Shown here piece after piece: positions 1 through 8,117 of a stretch of DNA of 64,000 nt. The stretch covers positions 1 to 64,000 of the forward strand of contig CAJFHG010000004.1 of the NCBI GenBank assembly GCA_904379015.1, read 5' to 3'. This DNA is from Candidatus Paralachnospira caecorum. Its GTDB lineage: Bacteria > Bacillota > Clostridia > Lachnospirales > Lachnospiraceae. Numbering within the stretch: position 1 is the first letter of the stretch; each line of letters opens with the position of its first letter. Made by a program: the position numbers and the translations under genes. The notes under the pieces are model-generated. The model had not been told where the DNA came from. It ran no database searches and saw only the letters and a program-made list of their open reading frames with translations.

Positions 1-69
1 ATTTTCAAGAGATTGGTCAAAATTTATTGTGCTAAAGTAAAACTTTTCATGAACAAATCCTTGCCAAAA

Positions 70-108
70 CAAGAGCTACCCCGCTGAATGACAGGGTGGC
101 TCTTGTTT
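70..108 (-). terminator. Hairpin downstream of the DUF6061 gene
   Basis: Seven-base arms (CAAGAGC/GCTCTTG) are extended inward by ACCC/GGGT around a loop of about 12 bases. Read on the minus strand the hairpin is followed by TTTTGG, and on the plus strand by TTTGA. It lies just past the stop of the minus-strand DUF6061 gene, so a simple intrinsic terminator is likely. Confidence 0.55.
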
Positions 109-128
109 GATAACTTTGATAACGAAAA

Positions 129-374
129 TCAATCAAGCGGCTTGTACTGTGTGACTGCTTTGAGATAGGCTTCTGGATCGCCGTTAAGGATTAAATCAGC
201 ATATGCGGCAGGGTCATTGTAGATAAGATAATCAAGTTCTGACCGCTGATACATATTGTTGGCTACCTCATTTTCAACGGCGATAGTATCAATAGAAACC
301 ATGCTGCCATCTGAAAAGCAAAGCTCTACACAAGCGGTATCAAGGTTAAATTCGCAAGATAACAGGTGTTTCAT
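129..374 (-). CDS. DUF6061 family small protein
   Basis: An 81-residue acidic protein that I recognise as DUF6061-like from its central stretch (SIDTIAVENEVANNMYQRSE) followed by LDYLIYND and a GDPEAYLKAV segment. It has no signal peptide or membrane segment, and the family has no known function. The start has a good GGAGGTATTCACC-ATG site. The gene and its flanks are clearly more AT-rich than the rest of the window. As I recall, such genes often sit in or beside integrative or plasmid-like elements of gut Firmicutes, so it may mark the edge of an acquired segment to the left. That is inference, since no mobility gene is visible. Confidence 0.7.
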   Translation of the reverse strand: MKHLLSCEFNLDTACVELCFSDGSMVSIDTIAVENEVANNMYQRSELDYLIYNDPAAYADLILNGDPEAYLKAVTQYKPLD

Positions 375-409
375 GGTGAATACCTCCGTATTTTTATATT
401 TTGTTACAA

Positions 410-450
410 AAAAGAACGATGCCGGTCATGCGACTCGACATCGTTCTTTT
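410..450. terminator. Perfect 12-bp inverted repeat, likely bidirectional terminator
   Basis: AAAAGAACGATG at 410-421 is exactly complementary to CATCGTTCTTTT at 439-450, with a 17-base spacer. The arms end in A and T runs, so the hairpin can act in either direction. It lies between the DUF6061 gene (-) and the amidotransferase-like gene (+). The rest of 375-648 is AT-rich non-coding sequence with a TATAAT-like box about 50 bases before the ATG at 649. Confidence 0.55.
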
Positions 451-648
451 CATTGTTGTTTCCAACCCTGTCAGACAGATGCCGTAAAATAGTAATTTTT
501 TAGAATTACTGTCTTACGAGCACCCATCTAATAACGGTTCGGTTTTGTCCATATATCAGCCGTTTTTCTCTCTGTCTGCCGTTTTTTCTTCCTGTTATAA
601 TCAATATATCAGACCGGTCATCATCCAAAGAACAGGAGGTTTTCGATC

Positions 649-1401
649 ATGAAAAAAATATTTATCTGCGGTGAATCTTACGTTGGCTACACAGTCCACG
701 TCAAAGGAGCAGACTCCATGTGCACCACCGGCTACTTTGAAAATGTGGGCTGGCTGAGAAAGGCCCTGGAAAAAGCCGGATACGAAGTAACCTATATGCC
801 TTCCCACGAAGCGCTTTCATCTTTTCCCGATACCGTTGAAAAACTCGGAGAATATTCTGCCGTCATCCTGTCCGATGTGGGCGCCAACACACTGATGATG
901 ACGACCCGTTCCTTCCGTTCCAGCCTTCCCGCGCCTGACCGCTGCCGGGCAATCAGGGAATATGTGGAAAACGGCGGCGGCTTTATTATGGTCGGCGGCT
1001 TCATGTCTTTTACGGGAATTGAAGGCAAAGCGCGCTACGGCGTGACGCCTGTCGCCGATATTCTTCCGGTGCGTCTGCTCCCCTATGATGACCGGGTGGA
1101 AGTGTCAAGCGGCGCGTATCCGCATATACTCAGGCCGGAGCATCCTGTCCTGAAAAATATGCCCGACAGATGGTCTTATTTCATCGGCTACAACAAAACC
1201 ATTGCCGATGATTCCCTGGGAACTGTTCTGGCCACGATCGGCAGCGATCCTCTGATCGCGGTGCGGGAAGTCGGGAAGGGACGCAGCGCCGTTTTCACCT
1301 CTGACTGTGCCCCTCACTGGGCGCCGGAGGCTTTTCTGAACTCCCCTGAATATGACACCCTCTGGAAAAATCTGGCCGACTGGGTCACCAGAACCGTTTA
1401 A
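649..1401 (+). CDS. Glutamine amidotransferase-like (GATase1-like) cytoplasmic protein
   Basis: A 250-residue soluble protein with the class-I amidotransferase-like flavodoxin fold of the GATase1_like group: an N-terminal beta strand (KKIFICGESY), a GYFENVGWLRKALEKAGYEV segment, the AVILSDVGAN strand, and an ENGGGFIMVGGFMSF turn where a nucleophile would sit. No Cys stands at that nucleophile elbow (GGFMS), so classical glutamine hydrolysis looks unlikely. The C-terminus (GKGRSAVFTSDCAPHWAP) is typical of the family. Start chosen on ACAGGAGG six to eight bases upstream. It is a single-gene unit, convergent with the two-component genes. Substrate unknown. Confidence 0.7.
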   Translation: MKKIFICGESYVGYTVHVKGADSMCTTGYFENVGWLRKALEKAGYEVTYMPSHEALSSFPDTVEKLGEYSAVILSDVGANTLMMTTRSFRSSLPAPDRCRAIREYVENGGGFIMVGGFMSFTGIEGKARYGVTPVADILPVRLLPYDDRVEVSSGAYPHILRPEHPVLKNMPDRWSYFIGYNKTIADDSLGTVLATIGSDPLIAVREVGKGRSAVFTSDCAPHWAPEAFLNSPEYDTLWKNLADWVTRTV

Positions 1402-1404
1402 AAA

Positions 1405-1427
1405 AGCGGGAGCATTCCGCTCCCGCT
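1405..1427 (-). terminator. Intrinsic terminator of the two-component operon
   Basis: Nine-base arms AGCGGGAGC/GCTCCCGCT around ATTCC. On the minus strand the hairpin overlaps the response-regulator stop codon and runs straight into TTTTTT, the classical Rho-independent layout. It separates the convergent amidotransferase-like gene from the two-component operon. Confidence 0.75.
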
Positions 1428-2115
1428 ACATCTTGAACCTGTAGCCCACACCCCAGATCGTCTCAATGTACTGAGGCTTGGCTGTATTGTATTCGATTTT
1501 TTCACGGATCTTTTTGATGTGAACCGTCACAGTCGCAATGTCGCCCACTGATTCCATATCCCAGATTTCCCGGAACAGCTCATCCTTGGTAAATACATGA
1601 TTGGGATGCTGCGCCAGGAAAGTGAGCAGGTCAAACTCCTTGGTGGTAAAGCTCTTTTCTTCCCCGTTGACATAGACCCGCCTGGCTGTTTTGTCGATCT
1701 TCAGGCCGCGGATCTCAATGATCTCATTTTCCGGCATCCCGCTCCCGATCAGGCGCTCATACCGGGCCAGATGGGCCTTCACCCTGGCCACCAGCTCGCT
1801 GGGGCTGAAGGGCTTTGTGATATAATCGTCAGCGCCCAGGCCCAGGCCGCGGATCTTGTCGATGTCGTCCTTCTTGGCTGATACCATGAGGATCGGCGTA
1901 TTCTTCACCGCCCGCACCTGCTTGCAGATCTCAAAGCCGTCCGTTCCCGGCAGCATCAGATCCAGAATAAACAGGTCAAAATCCTCCTTCAGGGCTCTGG
2001 AAAGCCCTTTGCTGCCGTCGGTCTCAATTTCCACTTCAAAGCCGCTGAGCTCCAGATAATCCTTCTCCAGCTCTGCGATGCTTTCTTCATCTTCTACGAT
2101 CAGAATCCTACTCAT
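1426..2115 (-). CDS. OmpR-family DNA-binding response regulator
   Basis: A 229-residue response regulator, second gene of a kinase-regulator operon. The receiver domain (about 1-118) has the acidic pocket IVEDEE near residue 6, phospho-acceptor Asp52 (FILDLMLPGTDG), the SAKKDD Lys and ADDYITKPF. The C-terminal winged helix (about 130-229) shows KSFTTKEFDLLTFL and ends with TIWGVGYRFKM. The start is ATG at 2115, which has AGGAGGCAATTC in front; a longer frame reaches 2145 without support. The first eight bases overlap the end of the kinase gene, indicating translational coupling. Targets unknown. Confidence 0.93.
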   Translation of the reverse strand: MSRILIVEDEESIAELEKDYLELSGFEVEIETDGSKGLSRALKEDFDLFILDLMLPGTDGFEICKQVRAVKNTPILMVSAKKDDIDKIRGLGLGADDYITKPFSPSELVARVKAHLARYERLIGSGMPENEIIEIRGLKIDKTARRVYVNGEEKSFTTKEFDLLTFLAQHPNHVFTKDELFREIWDMESVGDIATVTVHIKKIREKIEYNTAKPQYIETIWGVGYRFKM

Positions 2116-3607
2116 GAATTGCCTCCTGATATTTCCGCAGTACAATGTGCATTACGGTTCCCGTATACTCCTTGCTGGTAGCCCAGATCCGGCCGCCGTG
2201 ATCTTCCACGATCTTCCGCACAATGGACAGTCCGATCCCGCTGCCGCCCTGGGAAGAATTCCTGGAAGAATCGGTCCTGTAAAACCGGTCGAATATATTG
2301 GGCAGATCCTTCGCCGCAATGCCTTTTCCGTTGTCCTCGATCTCTATCTGCACAAAATCGCCGTCGTCCTTCAGACGGATGTTGATGATTCCTCTTTTCT
2401 TGTCCAGATATTTGACAGAATTGCTGATGATATTGTTGATCACCCGCTTCAGCTGCTCCGCGTCCGCGATAATGGTCACCGGCTCTTCCGTATAGTCAAA
2501 AAATCCCAGATCGATATTCTTTGCCTCCAGCTCCAGTCCCAGCTCCTCCACACAGTCCTCAAAATATTCATTGATGTTGATCTTGGCAAAGGTATAAGGG
2601 ATCTTGTTGGTGTCGATCTTGGAGTAAAAGGTCAGCTCGTCGATCAGCTTATCCATATCGTTGGCCTTGTTGTAGATGGTCCGGATGTATTTGTCCAGCT
2701 TTTCAGGGGACGAAGCCACACCGTCCATGATGCCCTCCACATACCCTTTGATGGCCGTGATCGGAGTCTTCAGGTCGTGGGAAATGTTGCTGATGAGCTC
2801 CTTGCTCTCTCTGTCATACTGGAGCTTTTCCTCGGCGTTGTCCTTGAGCCTCTGGCGCATCTCCTCGAAATCCAGGCAGAGCTGCCCGAATTCATCCTTT
2901 TCTCTGACCTTCAGCTCATAATCCAGGTTGCCTTCCTTGATCTCCTTCGTGGCCTTCTTCAGCTCTCCCAGAGGGCGCAGGATTGCCCGGTATACCCACA
3001 TGGCAAGAAGGGCCGCCACAACGATCAGAAGGATCATGATCGCCAGCGTCACATCGCCGAACAGACGCCTGATCTGGGGAATCAGTTCTCCCACCGAGGT
3101 CACGATAAAAGCGCTGCCCCGGCTTCCGTCGGAAAAGGTCAGGTCCTGCTGCTTGATCAGCCGGTTGCTGTCGCTGCTGAACACACTTCCCGAATGATTT
3201 TCGCTTTCCTCGCCTTCATCCCTGTAGCCGGGCAGCTCCGCCTTCAGCTCCCCGATATCCTGAGTGCTGTTTCCATTGTAAATGATATCGTCACCCTTGC
3301 GGACTACCAGGTAAGAATATTTCGCGGAAAGCCGCTCATTCAGATCCTCCTGATACTCTGCGTCCTCAAACTGATCCGGCTCGTTCACCGCCACACTGTA
3401 CATTTCCTGCTGAATGCTCATGGTCAGTGAATTAAAAACCTGTACGGACGTACCCGCGTACAGGTCTCCTACACCGGTAATATCATAATCCGATTTGAGC
3501 GCTCTGATCTGAAAGTTCCCAAGGGCGAGGAAACAAACATACAGAAGTGCGACCGGCAGAATAACAATGATGAAAAAGGTGGTCAACAGCTTGGTTCTCA
3601 ATTTCAC
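2108..3607 (-). CDS. Membrane sensor histidine kinase with HAMP domain
   Basis: A 499-residue kinase. TM1 is about residues 8-30, an extracellular sensor domain spans about 31-182, and TM2 is about 184-206. A HAMP domain follows (from RPLGELKKATKEI), then a HisKA H-box with His277 (SNISHDLKTPITAIKGY). The HATPase domain has the N box (NNIISNSVKYLD), DNGKGI and GGSGIGLSIV. The start codon is GTG with AAGGAGATGCAGATAT upstream. The kinase precedes its regulator, the reverse of the commoner order. The leader has a TATAAT box near 3680 and an imperfect CCTGCC/GGCAGG hairpin. The signal is unknown; the sensor domain has no motif I recognise. Confidence 0.93.
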   Translation of the reverse strand: MKLRTKLLTTFFIIVILPVALLYVCFLALGNFQIRALKSDYDITGVGDLYAGTSVQVFNSLTMSIQQEMYSVAVNEPDQFEDAEYQEDLNERLSAKYSYLVVRKGDDIIYNGNSTQDIGELKAELPGYRDEGEESENHSGSVFSSDSNRLIKQQDLTFSDGSRGSAFIVTSVGELIPQIRRLFGDVTLAIMILLIVVAALLAMWVYRAILRPLGELKKATKEIKEGNLDYELKVREKDEFGQLCLDFEEMRQRLKDNAEEKLQYDRESKELISNISHDLKTPITAIKGYVEGIMDGVASSPEKLDKYIRTIYNKANDMDKLIDELTFYSKIDTNKIPYTFAKININEYFEDCVEELGLELEAKNIDLGFFDYTEEPVTIIADAEQLKRVINNIISNSVKYLDKKRGIINIRLKDDGDFVQIEIEDNGKGIAAKDLPNIFDRFYRTDSSRNSSQGGSGIGLSIVRKIVEDHGGRIWATSKEYTGTVMHIVLRKYQEAIHE

Positions 3608-3747
3608 ATATCTGCATCTCCTTTTTCCTGCCTGACAGAAACTGCTGTTGTTCCGGCAGGCATGTATATCATAGCTATTATACCATCTTCTGACGCAGGG
3701 CGCTCATAAAGTACTATAAATATTCTAAACTTTTCATAAAACGTCGG

Positions 3748-4689
3748 TCAGTTTCCGCCGCGGCCCGGTCCTTCCTCCCACAGCTTTTCCGGGTACAGGC
3801 CATTTTGCTTAAATTTCCTGACCGCCTCCATCACGCTTCGCTTATCCTCTTTGTAGGTCACGCCAAACCACCTGTCACGGGAGCGGAGCACCCTGACTCT
3901 GGCTTTTCCCTCATGGATCAGCTCATCCACCACAGTAGGAATGAAGAACTCTCCTTTCAGGGGGTTCTCCCGCAGAGCCGTCTTCAGAAATTCCGGAAAC
4001 CGCAGGGAAAGCTCCTTCAGGATCCCCCGGCTGAACCCCCACAGATTCATGGAGACCGGCGTTCCTTCTGGAATCTCTTCCCGGACGCCGTTCTCGCCCG
4101 TATAGACAATGACGTCTCCCTCTCTCATGATCCTGGTCCGCTCTGTGATGGTTTTCAGCATGCCCTCTTCATCGGTCTCGCAGACTCCCCGCGCCACGGA
4201 ACCGTTCTCTGTCAGAGTATTTTCCACCTGGTATCCGACCATGGCGAACTGATATGGTTCGCGGTCTTCACTGGCCGCCAGCGCGTCATAGATCACCTGG
4301 AAGGCCTCTCTCCCGTAATAGTCATCGGCGTTGATCACCGCGAAGGGCCCGTCCACCGTCCCCTCGCAGCACAGGATGGCATGTCCCGTTCCCCAGGGCT
4401 TCACGCGGCCCTCCGGCACCGCGAATCCCTCCGGCAGCCGGTCCAGACTCTGATAAACATAGGCCGTCTCCATCTGTTTTCCGATCCGGTCTCCGATGGC
4501 CGCCCTGAAATCCGCCTCATTTTCTTTCTTGATGATAAATACGACTTTCTCGAACCCCGCCTGCTTTGCGTCATAAATGGAAAAATCCATAATGATATTT
4601 CCATACTCATCCACCGGGTCGATCTGCTTCAGTCCGCCATAGCGGCTTCCCATTCCCGCCGCCATGATCACCAGCACTGGTTTTTTCAT
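3748..4689 (-). CDS. Sugar-phosphate nucleotidyltransferase family protein
   Basis: A 313-residue NTP-transferase with the N-terminal nucleotide-binding signature AAGMGSRYGGLKQ (about residues 10-22), a NADDYYG metal-binding Asp pair, and PVSMNLWGF later in the fold. This fold transfers NMP from an NTP to a sugar phosphate; the sugar and nucleotide cannot be told from sequence. It is not a typical GalU or RmlA. Start supported by GGGAG nine bases upstream. It lies 25 bases downstream of the DUF5711 gene, probably in the same transcript. A role in envelope glycan precursor synthesis is inference. Confidence 0.8.
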   Translation of the reverse strand: MKKPVLVIMAAGMGSRYGGLKQIDPVDEYGNIIMDFSIYDAKQAGFEKVVFIIKKENEADFRAAIGDRIGKQMETAYVYQSLDRLPEGFAVPEGRVKPWGTGHAILCCEGTVDGPFAVINADDYYGREAFQVIYDALAASEDREPYQFAMVGYQVENTLTENGSVARGVCETDEEGMLKTITERTRIMREGDVIVYTGENGVREEIPEGTPVSMNLWGFSRGILKELSLRFPEFLKTALRENPLKGEFFIPTVVDELIHEGKARVRVLRSRDRWFGVTYKEDKRSVMEAVRKFKQNGLYPEKLWEEGPGRGGN

Positions 4690-4714
4690 TGCATTTTCTC
4701 CCTTGTTTTGTATT

Positions 4715-5983
4715 TTACCGCAGCTCCAGCCCCTTCATGGCCTGGGGCGTGATCTGGATGTACCGGTTCCCGCCGAGGCCGATCACCTTGGCGATGCTCC
4801 CGTCCAGGGTTCCCTGATATTTCAGGTTTCCGGACATATTGTAAATGGCGCACTCCGCCTCCCGGTACAGGATGACACTGCTGCCCGAAATTCCGGCTTC
4901 ATCGTATCCCATGGAGACTGCCGTCTCGAAAACCTGATCTCCGTCTTTTCCGTAGACCGTCATGGTCTTATCCTCGCCGGACGCGCCGGTGATCACCCCT
5001 GCATACTGGTCAGAGTACAAAATACTCGCGATCTCATCCTCCACATCGATCTGGCGGATCATCTCCGGCTGCACAGTATTCTCCAGGGAATAAAAGCAGA
5101 TCCTGTCCTCCGCGAAGGCGCAGGCATGAGTATTGTCCAGGAACTGAACCTTCGCGACCATAGAAGAACCATACTCCCTGAATCCTCCGATGAGGCGGTC
5201 CTTGATGTTCTGTCCTTCCTCATCAAAATTATAGAATACCACCTGATTCTGCATCGCGCCCTCGTCCAGATAAACATAGGACACCATCAGAAGCATCCCG
5301 TTGGGGGAAATACTCAGGTCCAGGGGATATCCGTTGCCCGACAGAGTGGTCTGAACCTCGATCTGAAGCTTGGTTCCGCTCTTATCATAAAACGCGATGT
5401 AATTGCTCTGGGAATCCTCCAGGATTGCCACCGTCACGCCTGTGGAAGAGACCGCCACTTTGGAAATCGGCAGCGTCGTCGTCACCACGCCCTGGCACCC
5501 GCTCTTGTCGCAGATGTAAATGGAATAGCCGTTCCGGTCCGCGATCACGGCATAATCCCCGCTGGTGCTGGCGAAGGGCGACTGCATTTCATAGGCCTGG
5601 TTCCAGATCTCCTCCCCGGTCCTGCTGTAATACACCGCCCCGTCCCTGGTATACTTCAGGACATTTTCCCCGTATTGTTCATAACCGGAAAAACTGCCTT
5701 CGCCGATCTCTTTTTCCCACACCACCCGGCAGCTCTGATACTGATGATGGCGTTCATAATACCGGTAGCCCAGAAAACCGGCTGCCGCCACAGCAGCCAG
5801 CAGACATATGATCACTGCCCGGAGTCTCTTTCTCTTTTTCCGCGCTCTCCGGATCCGTTCCGCCTCTTCTCCGGCCGCCGCAGCCATCTCGTCCGCGTAT
5901 CCGCCGCCGTCCATGCGTTCATTGTCGATCATCCGCTCCCGGAGCTTCTGTTTTCTGCTTTCTCTCTCTCTTCGGTTTTCCAT
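4715..5983 (-). CDS. DUF5711 family membrane-anchored beta-propeller-like protein
   Basis: A 422-residue protein with a basic, charged cytoplasmic N-terminus (about 1-53), one TM helix (about 55-73) and an extracytoplasmic domain made of repeated short strand pairs with xYxxSGxx and xxVxFYxxxG patterns, suggestive of a WD40/PQQ-like propeller. I recognise it as DUF5711, a family of Lachnospiraceae and relatives without a defined role. Start has AAGGAAACAGAGA-ATG. The neighbours (LysM protein, YyaC, DUF6128) give a cell-envelope or sporulation context, but no function should be assumed. Confidence 0.75.
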   Translation of the reverse strand: MENRRERESRKQKLRERMIDNERMDGGGYADEMAAAAGEEAERIRRARKKRKRLRAVIICLLAAVAAAGFLGYRYYERHHQYQSCRVVWEKEIGEGSFSGYEQYGENVLKYTRDGAVYYSRTGEEIWNQAYEMQSPFASTSGDYAVIADRNGYSIYICDKSGCQGVVTTTLPISKVAVSSTGVTVAILEDSQSNYIAFYDKSGTKLQIEVQTTLSGNGYPLDLSISPNGMLLMVSYVYLDEGAMQNQVVFYNFDEEGQNIKDRLIGGFREYGSSMVAKVQFLDNTHACAFAEDRICFYSLENTVQPEMIRQIDVEDEIASILYSDQYAGVITGASGEDKTMTVYGKDGDQVFETAVSMGYDEAGISGSSVILYREAECAIYNMSGNLKYQGTLDGSIAKVIGLGGNRYIQITPQAMKGLELR

Positions 5984-6127
5984 TCTCTGTTTCCTTAATT
6001 GTCAAATCATTCTGTTTCGTTCCGTTTCCGCCGCCCTGCCTGACGGTCTTCCCATACCTGCCAAAGCGGCCGGCGCCGCGTCCGGCACTATGGTCATTAT
6101 ACAATAAACGGGCCGCGATGGCATCCT

Positions 6128-7402
6128 TTAATTTTCGGGAAGCCGCAGGGTCTGTCCTTCATAAATAAAGTCGGCGTTATCCATCCCGTTGAGGCTGCAG
6201 ATTTCATCGATCAGAGCGGATCCGGCGCTCCCATAAATCTCCTCACAGATTTTCCCCAGGGTATCTCCGCTTTTGACCACATATTCCCGGACCGGAGCTT
6301 CTGTGGCAGAAGCTTCTGTCGTTTCCGGTTCTGTTTCCTGCTCTGTTTCCTCCTCCGTGCTTTCAGAGGCTCCGGCCGCCGAACCGGAAGTCTCCTGTCC
6401 GGACTGGGAAGCCTGAGACGATGCCGCGGAAGTTTCTGCCGCCGGCGCGGAGGCGGAGGGAGAAGCTTCCGTGGGATTTACATTGCCCGGAATCTCACTG
6501 ACCACAGCCTGTCCGCTTTCCTCCGTTCCCTGCTCTGTCTCTCCGTCTCCGCCGCTCCCGCCGGTCTGACCGGATTCCTCCGTCTCCTCGCGGACGCTGT
6601 CTCTGCCCGCCAGGACCGCGAGGGCGTCCCGGACGCCCTGCATTTTGTCATACCGGTACCAGGATGCCAGTCCAAAACCCGCACCGCACAAAAGGGCCGC
6701 CACACTGACCGTCCTCAACAACCGCGACACGCCCGCTCCCGGCGCCTGCTCTTTTTTCTGTTTCTGCCCGGCTTTCGTTTCCTTCTGCCTGGAACCCATG
6801 ATTTCCCGGAACCGAACAGCCGCCTCATCCGAAGCGCCTCTCATGGGCTGTCCCAGTGAAAATTCCGACTTTCTGACCGGTTCCTGAGAGATCATATATT
6901 CCTGCATCTGCTCATTCCGCTCATAATATATGTAATAGCCCTTCAGCCGGTGAGCCCCGTGAAAGTCGAAGCGGTAAAAGGCCTCCTCCTCCCTGCTGCC
7001 GTTGTACAGATAGAAGATCTGCCCCTGCCCTTTGAAATTCTCATTATGGCTTTTCTGAAGGCCGTACAGATCGGCCATGGCCTCATCCCTGCAGCACAGG
7101 AACCAGCCGCATATCTCCACATCCTGAAAGCAGGCCTCCGTCTGCTCGTAGACCTCGTTCCAGGAAGAAGCCGTCATGACGATCCGGCTGTCTTCCACCT
7201 CATACTGCTTCATCAGGACCGCGCCCCGGATGAACAGACAGGGGATTTCCTGATCTGCTGCCTGCTTTCCCAGGAAAACCCCGACGAACGTGTCATTGCG
7301 CCGCTTCAGCTTTTCAATAAAGGTCGCCACATAATCCTCCATGTACAGACGGAGGTCCTGATCGATGTCACCAATCTGTCTGATATTTCTGGGTATTTCC
7401 AT
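6128..7402 (-). CDS. LysM-domain membrane protein
   Basis: A 424-residue protein. The N-terminal two thirds of the first half are globular and unidentified (about 1-225). A lysine-rich linker and one TM segment follow (about 240-262), then a low-complexity Glu/Ser/Thr/Ala stalk (about 280-370). The C-terminal LysM domain has YVVKSGDTLGKICEEIYG and ends in EGQTLRLPEN. LysM binds peptidoglycan GlcNAc, so the C-terminus should face the wall. The frame stays open to 7534, but AAAGGG followed by ATG at 7402 is the best start (7411 also possible). It overlaps the end of yyaC by 35 bases, implying coupled translation. Confidence 0.8.
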   Translation of the reverse strand: MEIPRNIRQIGDIDQDLRLYMEDYVATFIEKLKRRNDTFVGVFLGKQAADQEIPCLFIRGAVLMKQYEVEDSRIVMTASSWNEVYEQTEACFQDVEICGWFLCCRDEAMADLYGLQKSHNENFKGQGQIFYLYNGSREEEAFYRFDFHGAHRLKGYYIYYERNEQMQEYMISQEPVRKSEFSLGQPMRGASDEAAVRFREIMGSRQKETKAGQKQKKEQAPGAGVSRLLRTVSVAALLCGAGFGLASWYRYDKMQGVRDALAVLAGRDSVREETEESGQTGGSGGDGETEQGTEESGQAVVSEIPGNVNPTEASPSASAPAAETSAASSQASQSGQETSGSAAGASESTEEETEQETEPETTEASATEAPVREYVVKSGDTLGKICEEIYGSAGSALIDEICSLNGMDNADFIYEGQTLRLPEN

Positions 7403-7967
7403 ATTCCACATCCCTTTCTGTATCTGCAGGTCCGGCGCATCCGATTCCGGCACAGATGCAGTCTGCCAGCTCCATGACCACAGAAAGACGGGTATTCTGT
7501 AAAAGCGGTTCAAAATTTCCGCCGTACCCGACAATTCCCGTAATAAAAATATCTCCTACGGACATCAGGTTCTTGCTCACTCCCAGTCCGGGCCGAATGG
7601 CGCCGCGCCCCAGCGTAATATATCCCACATGTTCATATCTTCCTACCGAGGCATCCACAGCCACAATAATATGATCCTGATAATACTGGCGGATCATTTC
7701 CATTGTATCGTTCAGATTGATCGCGTGGATCGGCTGTGTCAGCGTTCCGAATACCCGGTACTCTTCTCCTTTCGTCTTTTTCAGCTTGTATCCCACCAGG
7801 GGGCCAAGACTGTCTCCTGTTGAACGGTCGCTTCCTATGCAAAGAAACAGAATTCTTTCTTTTTTCGTATTTTTCTTTACCTCAGAAATCAATTTTTTCA
7901 GCTGCCCGCCGAACAGGTCGGGCGAAAACCATTTTCCGGCTTTGTGGTAATAGATCTGTCTTATCAT
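7368..7967 (-). CDS. yyaC: YyaC-like sporulation protein (DUF1256)
   Basis: A 199-residue protein of the YyaC/DUF1256 family, related in fold to hydrogenase-maturation-type proteases and to the spore protease GPR. Visible family landmarks are LFLCIGSDRSTGDSLGPLVG, the strand IIVAVDASVG and GLGVSKNLMSVGDIFITGIVG. In Bacillus the family is expressed during sporulation; the exact substrate is not settled. The frame is open to 8042, but family length favours ATG at 7967; no start has an ideal ribosome binding site, so the start is uncertain. It supports a spore-forming host. Confidence 0.82.
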   Translation of the reverse strand: MIRQIYYHKAGKWFSPDLFGGQLKKLISEVKKNTKKERILFLCIGSDRSTGDSLGPLVGYKLKKTKGEEYRVFGTLTQPIHAINLNDTMEMIRQYYQDHIIVAVDASVGRYEHVGYITLGRGAIRPGLGVSKNLMSVGDIFITGIVGYGGNFEPLLQNTRLSVVMELADCICAGIGCAGPADTERDVEYGNTQKYQTDW

Positions 7968-8117
7968 AATATCACCGTCTCTCATGTTTCCGGTGAATCC
8001 GGAAACGATCATTCTCCCTTCTCTGTCCGTGAAGGGCTGCATCTGAATGATTGCCCGATTTTTACCGGTTTATACATATTCGGGTATTTCAGCATGCAGA
8101 CGGCTGTTATGAAGGCG

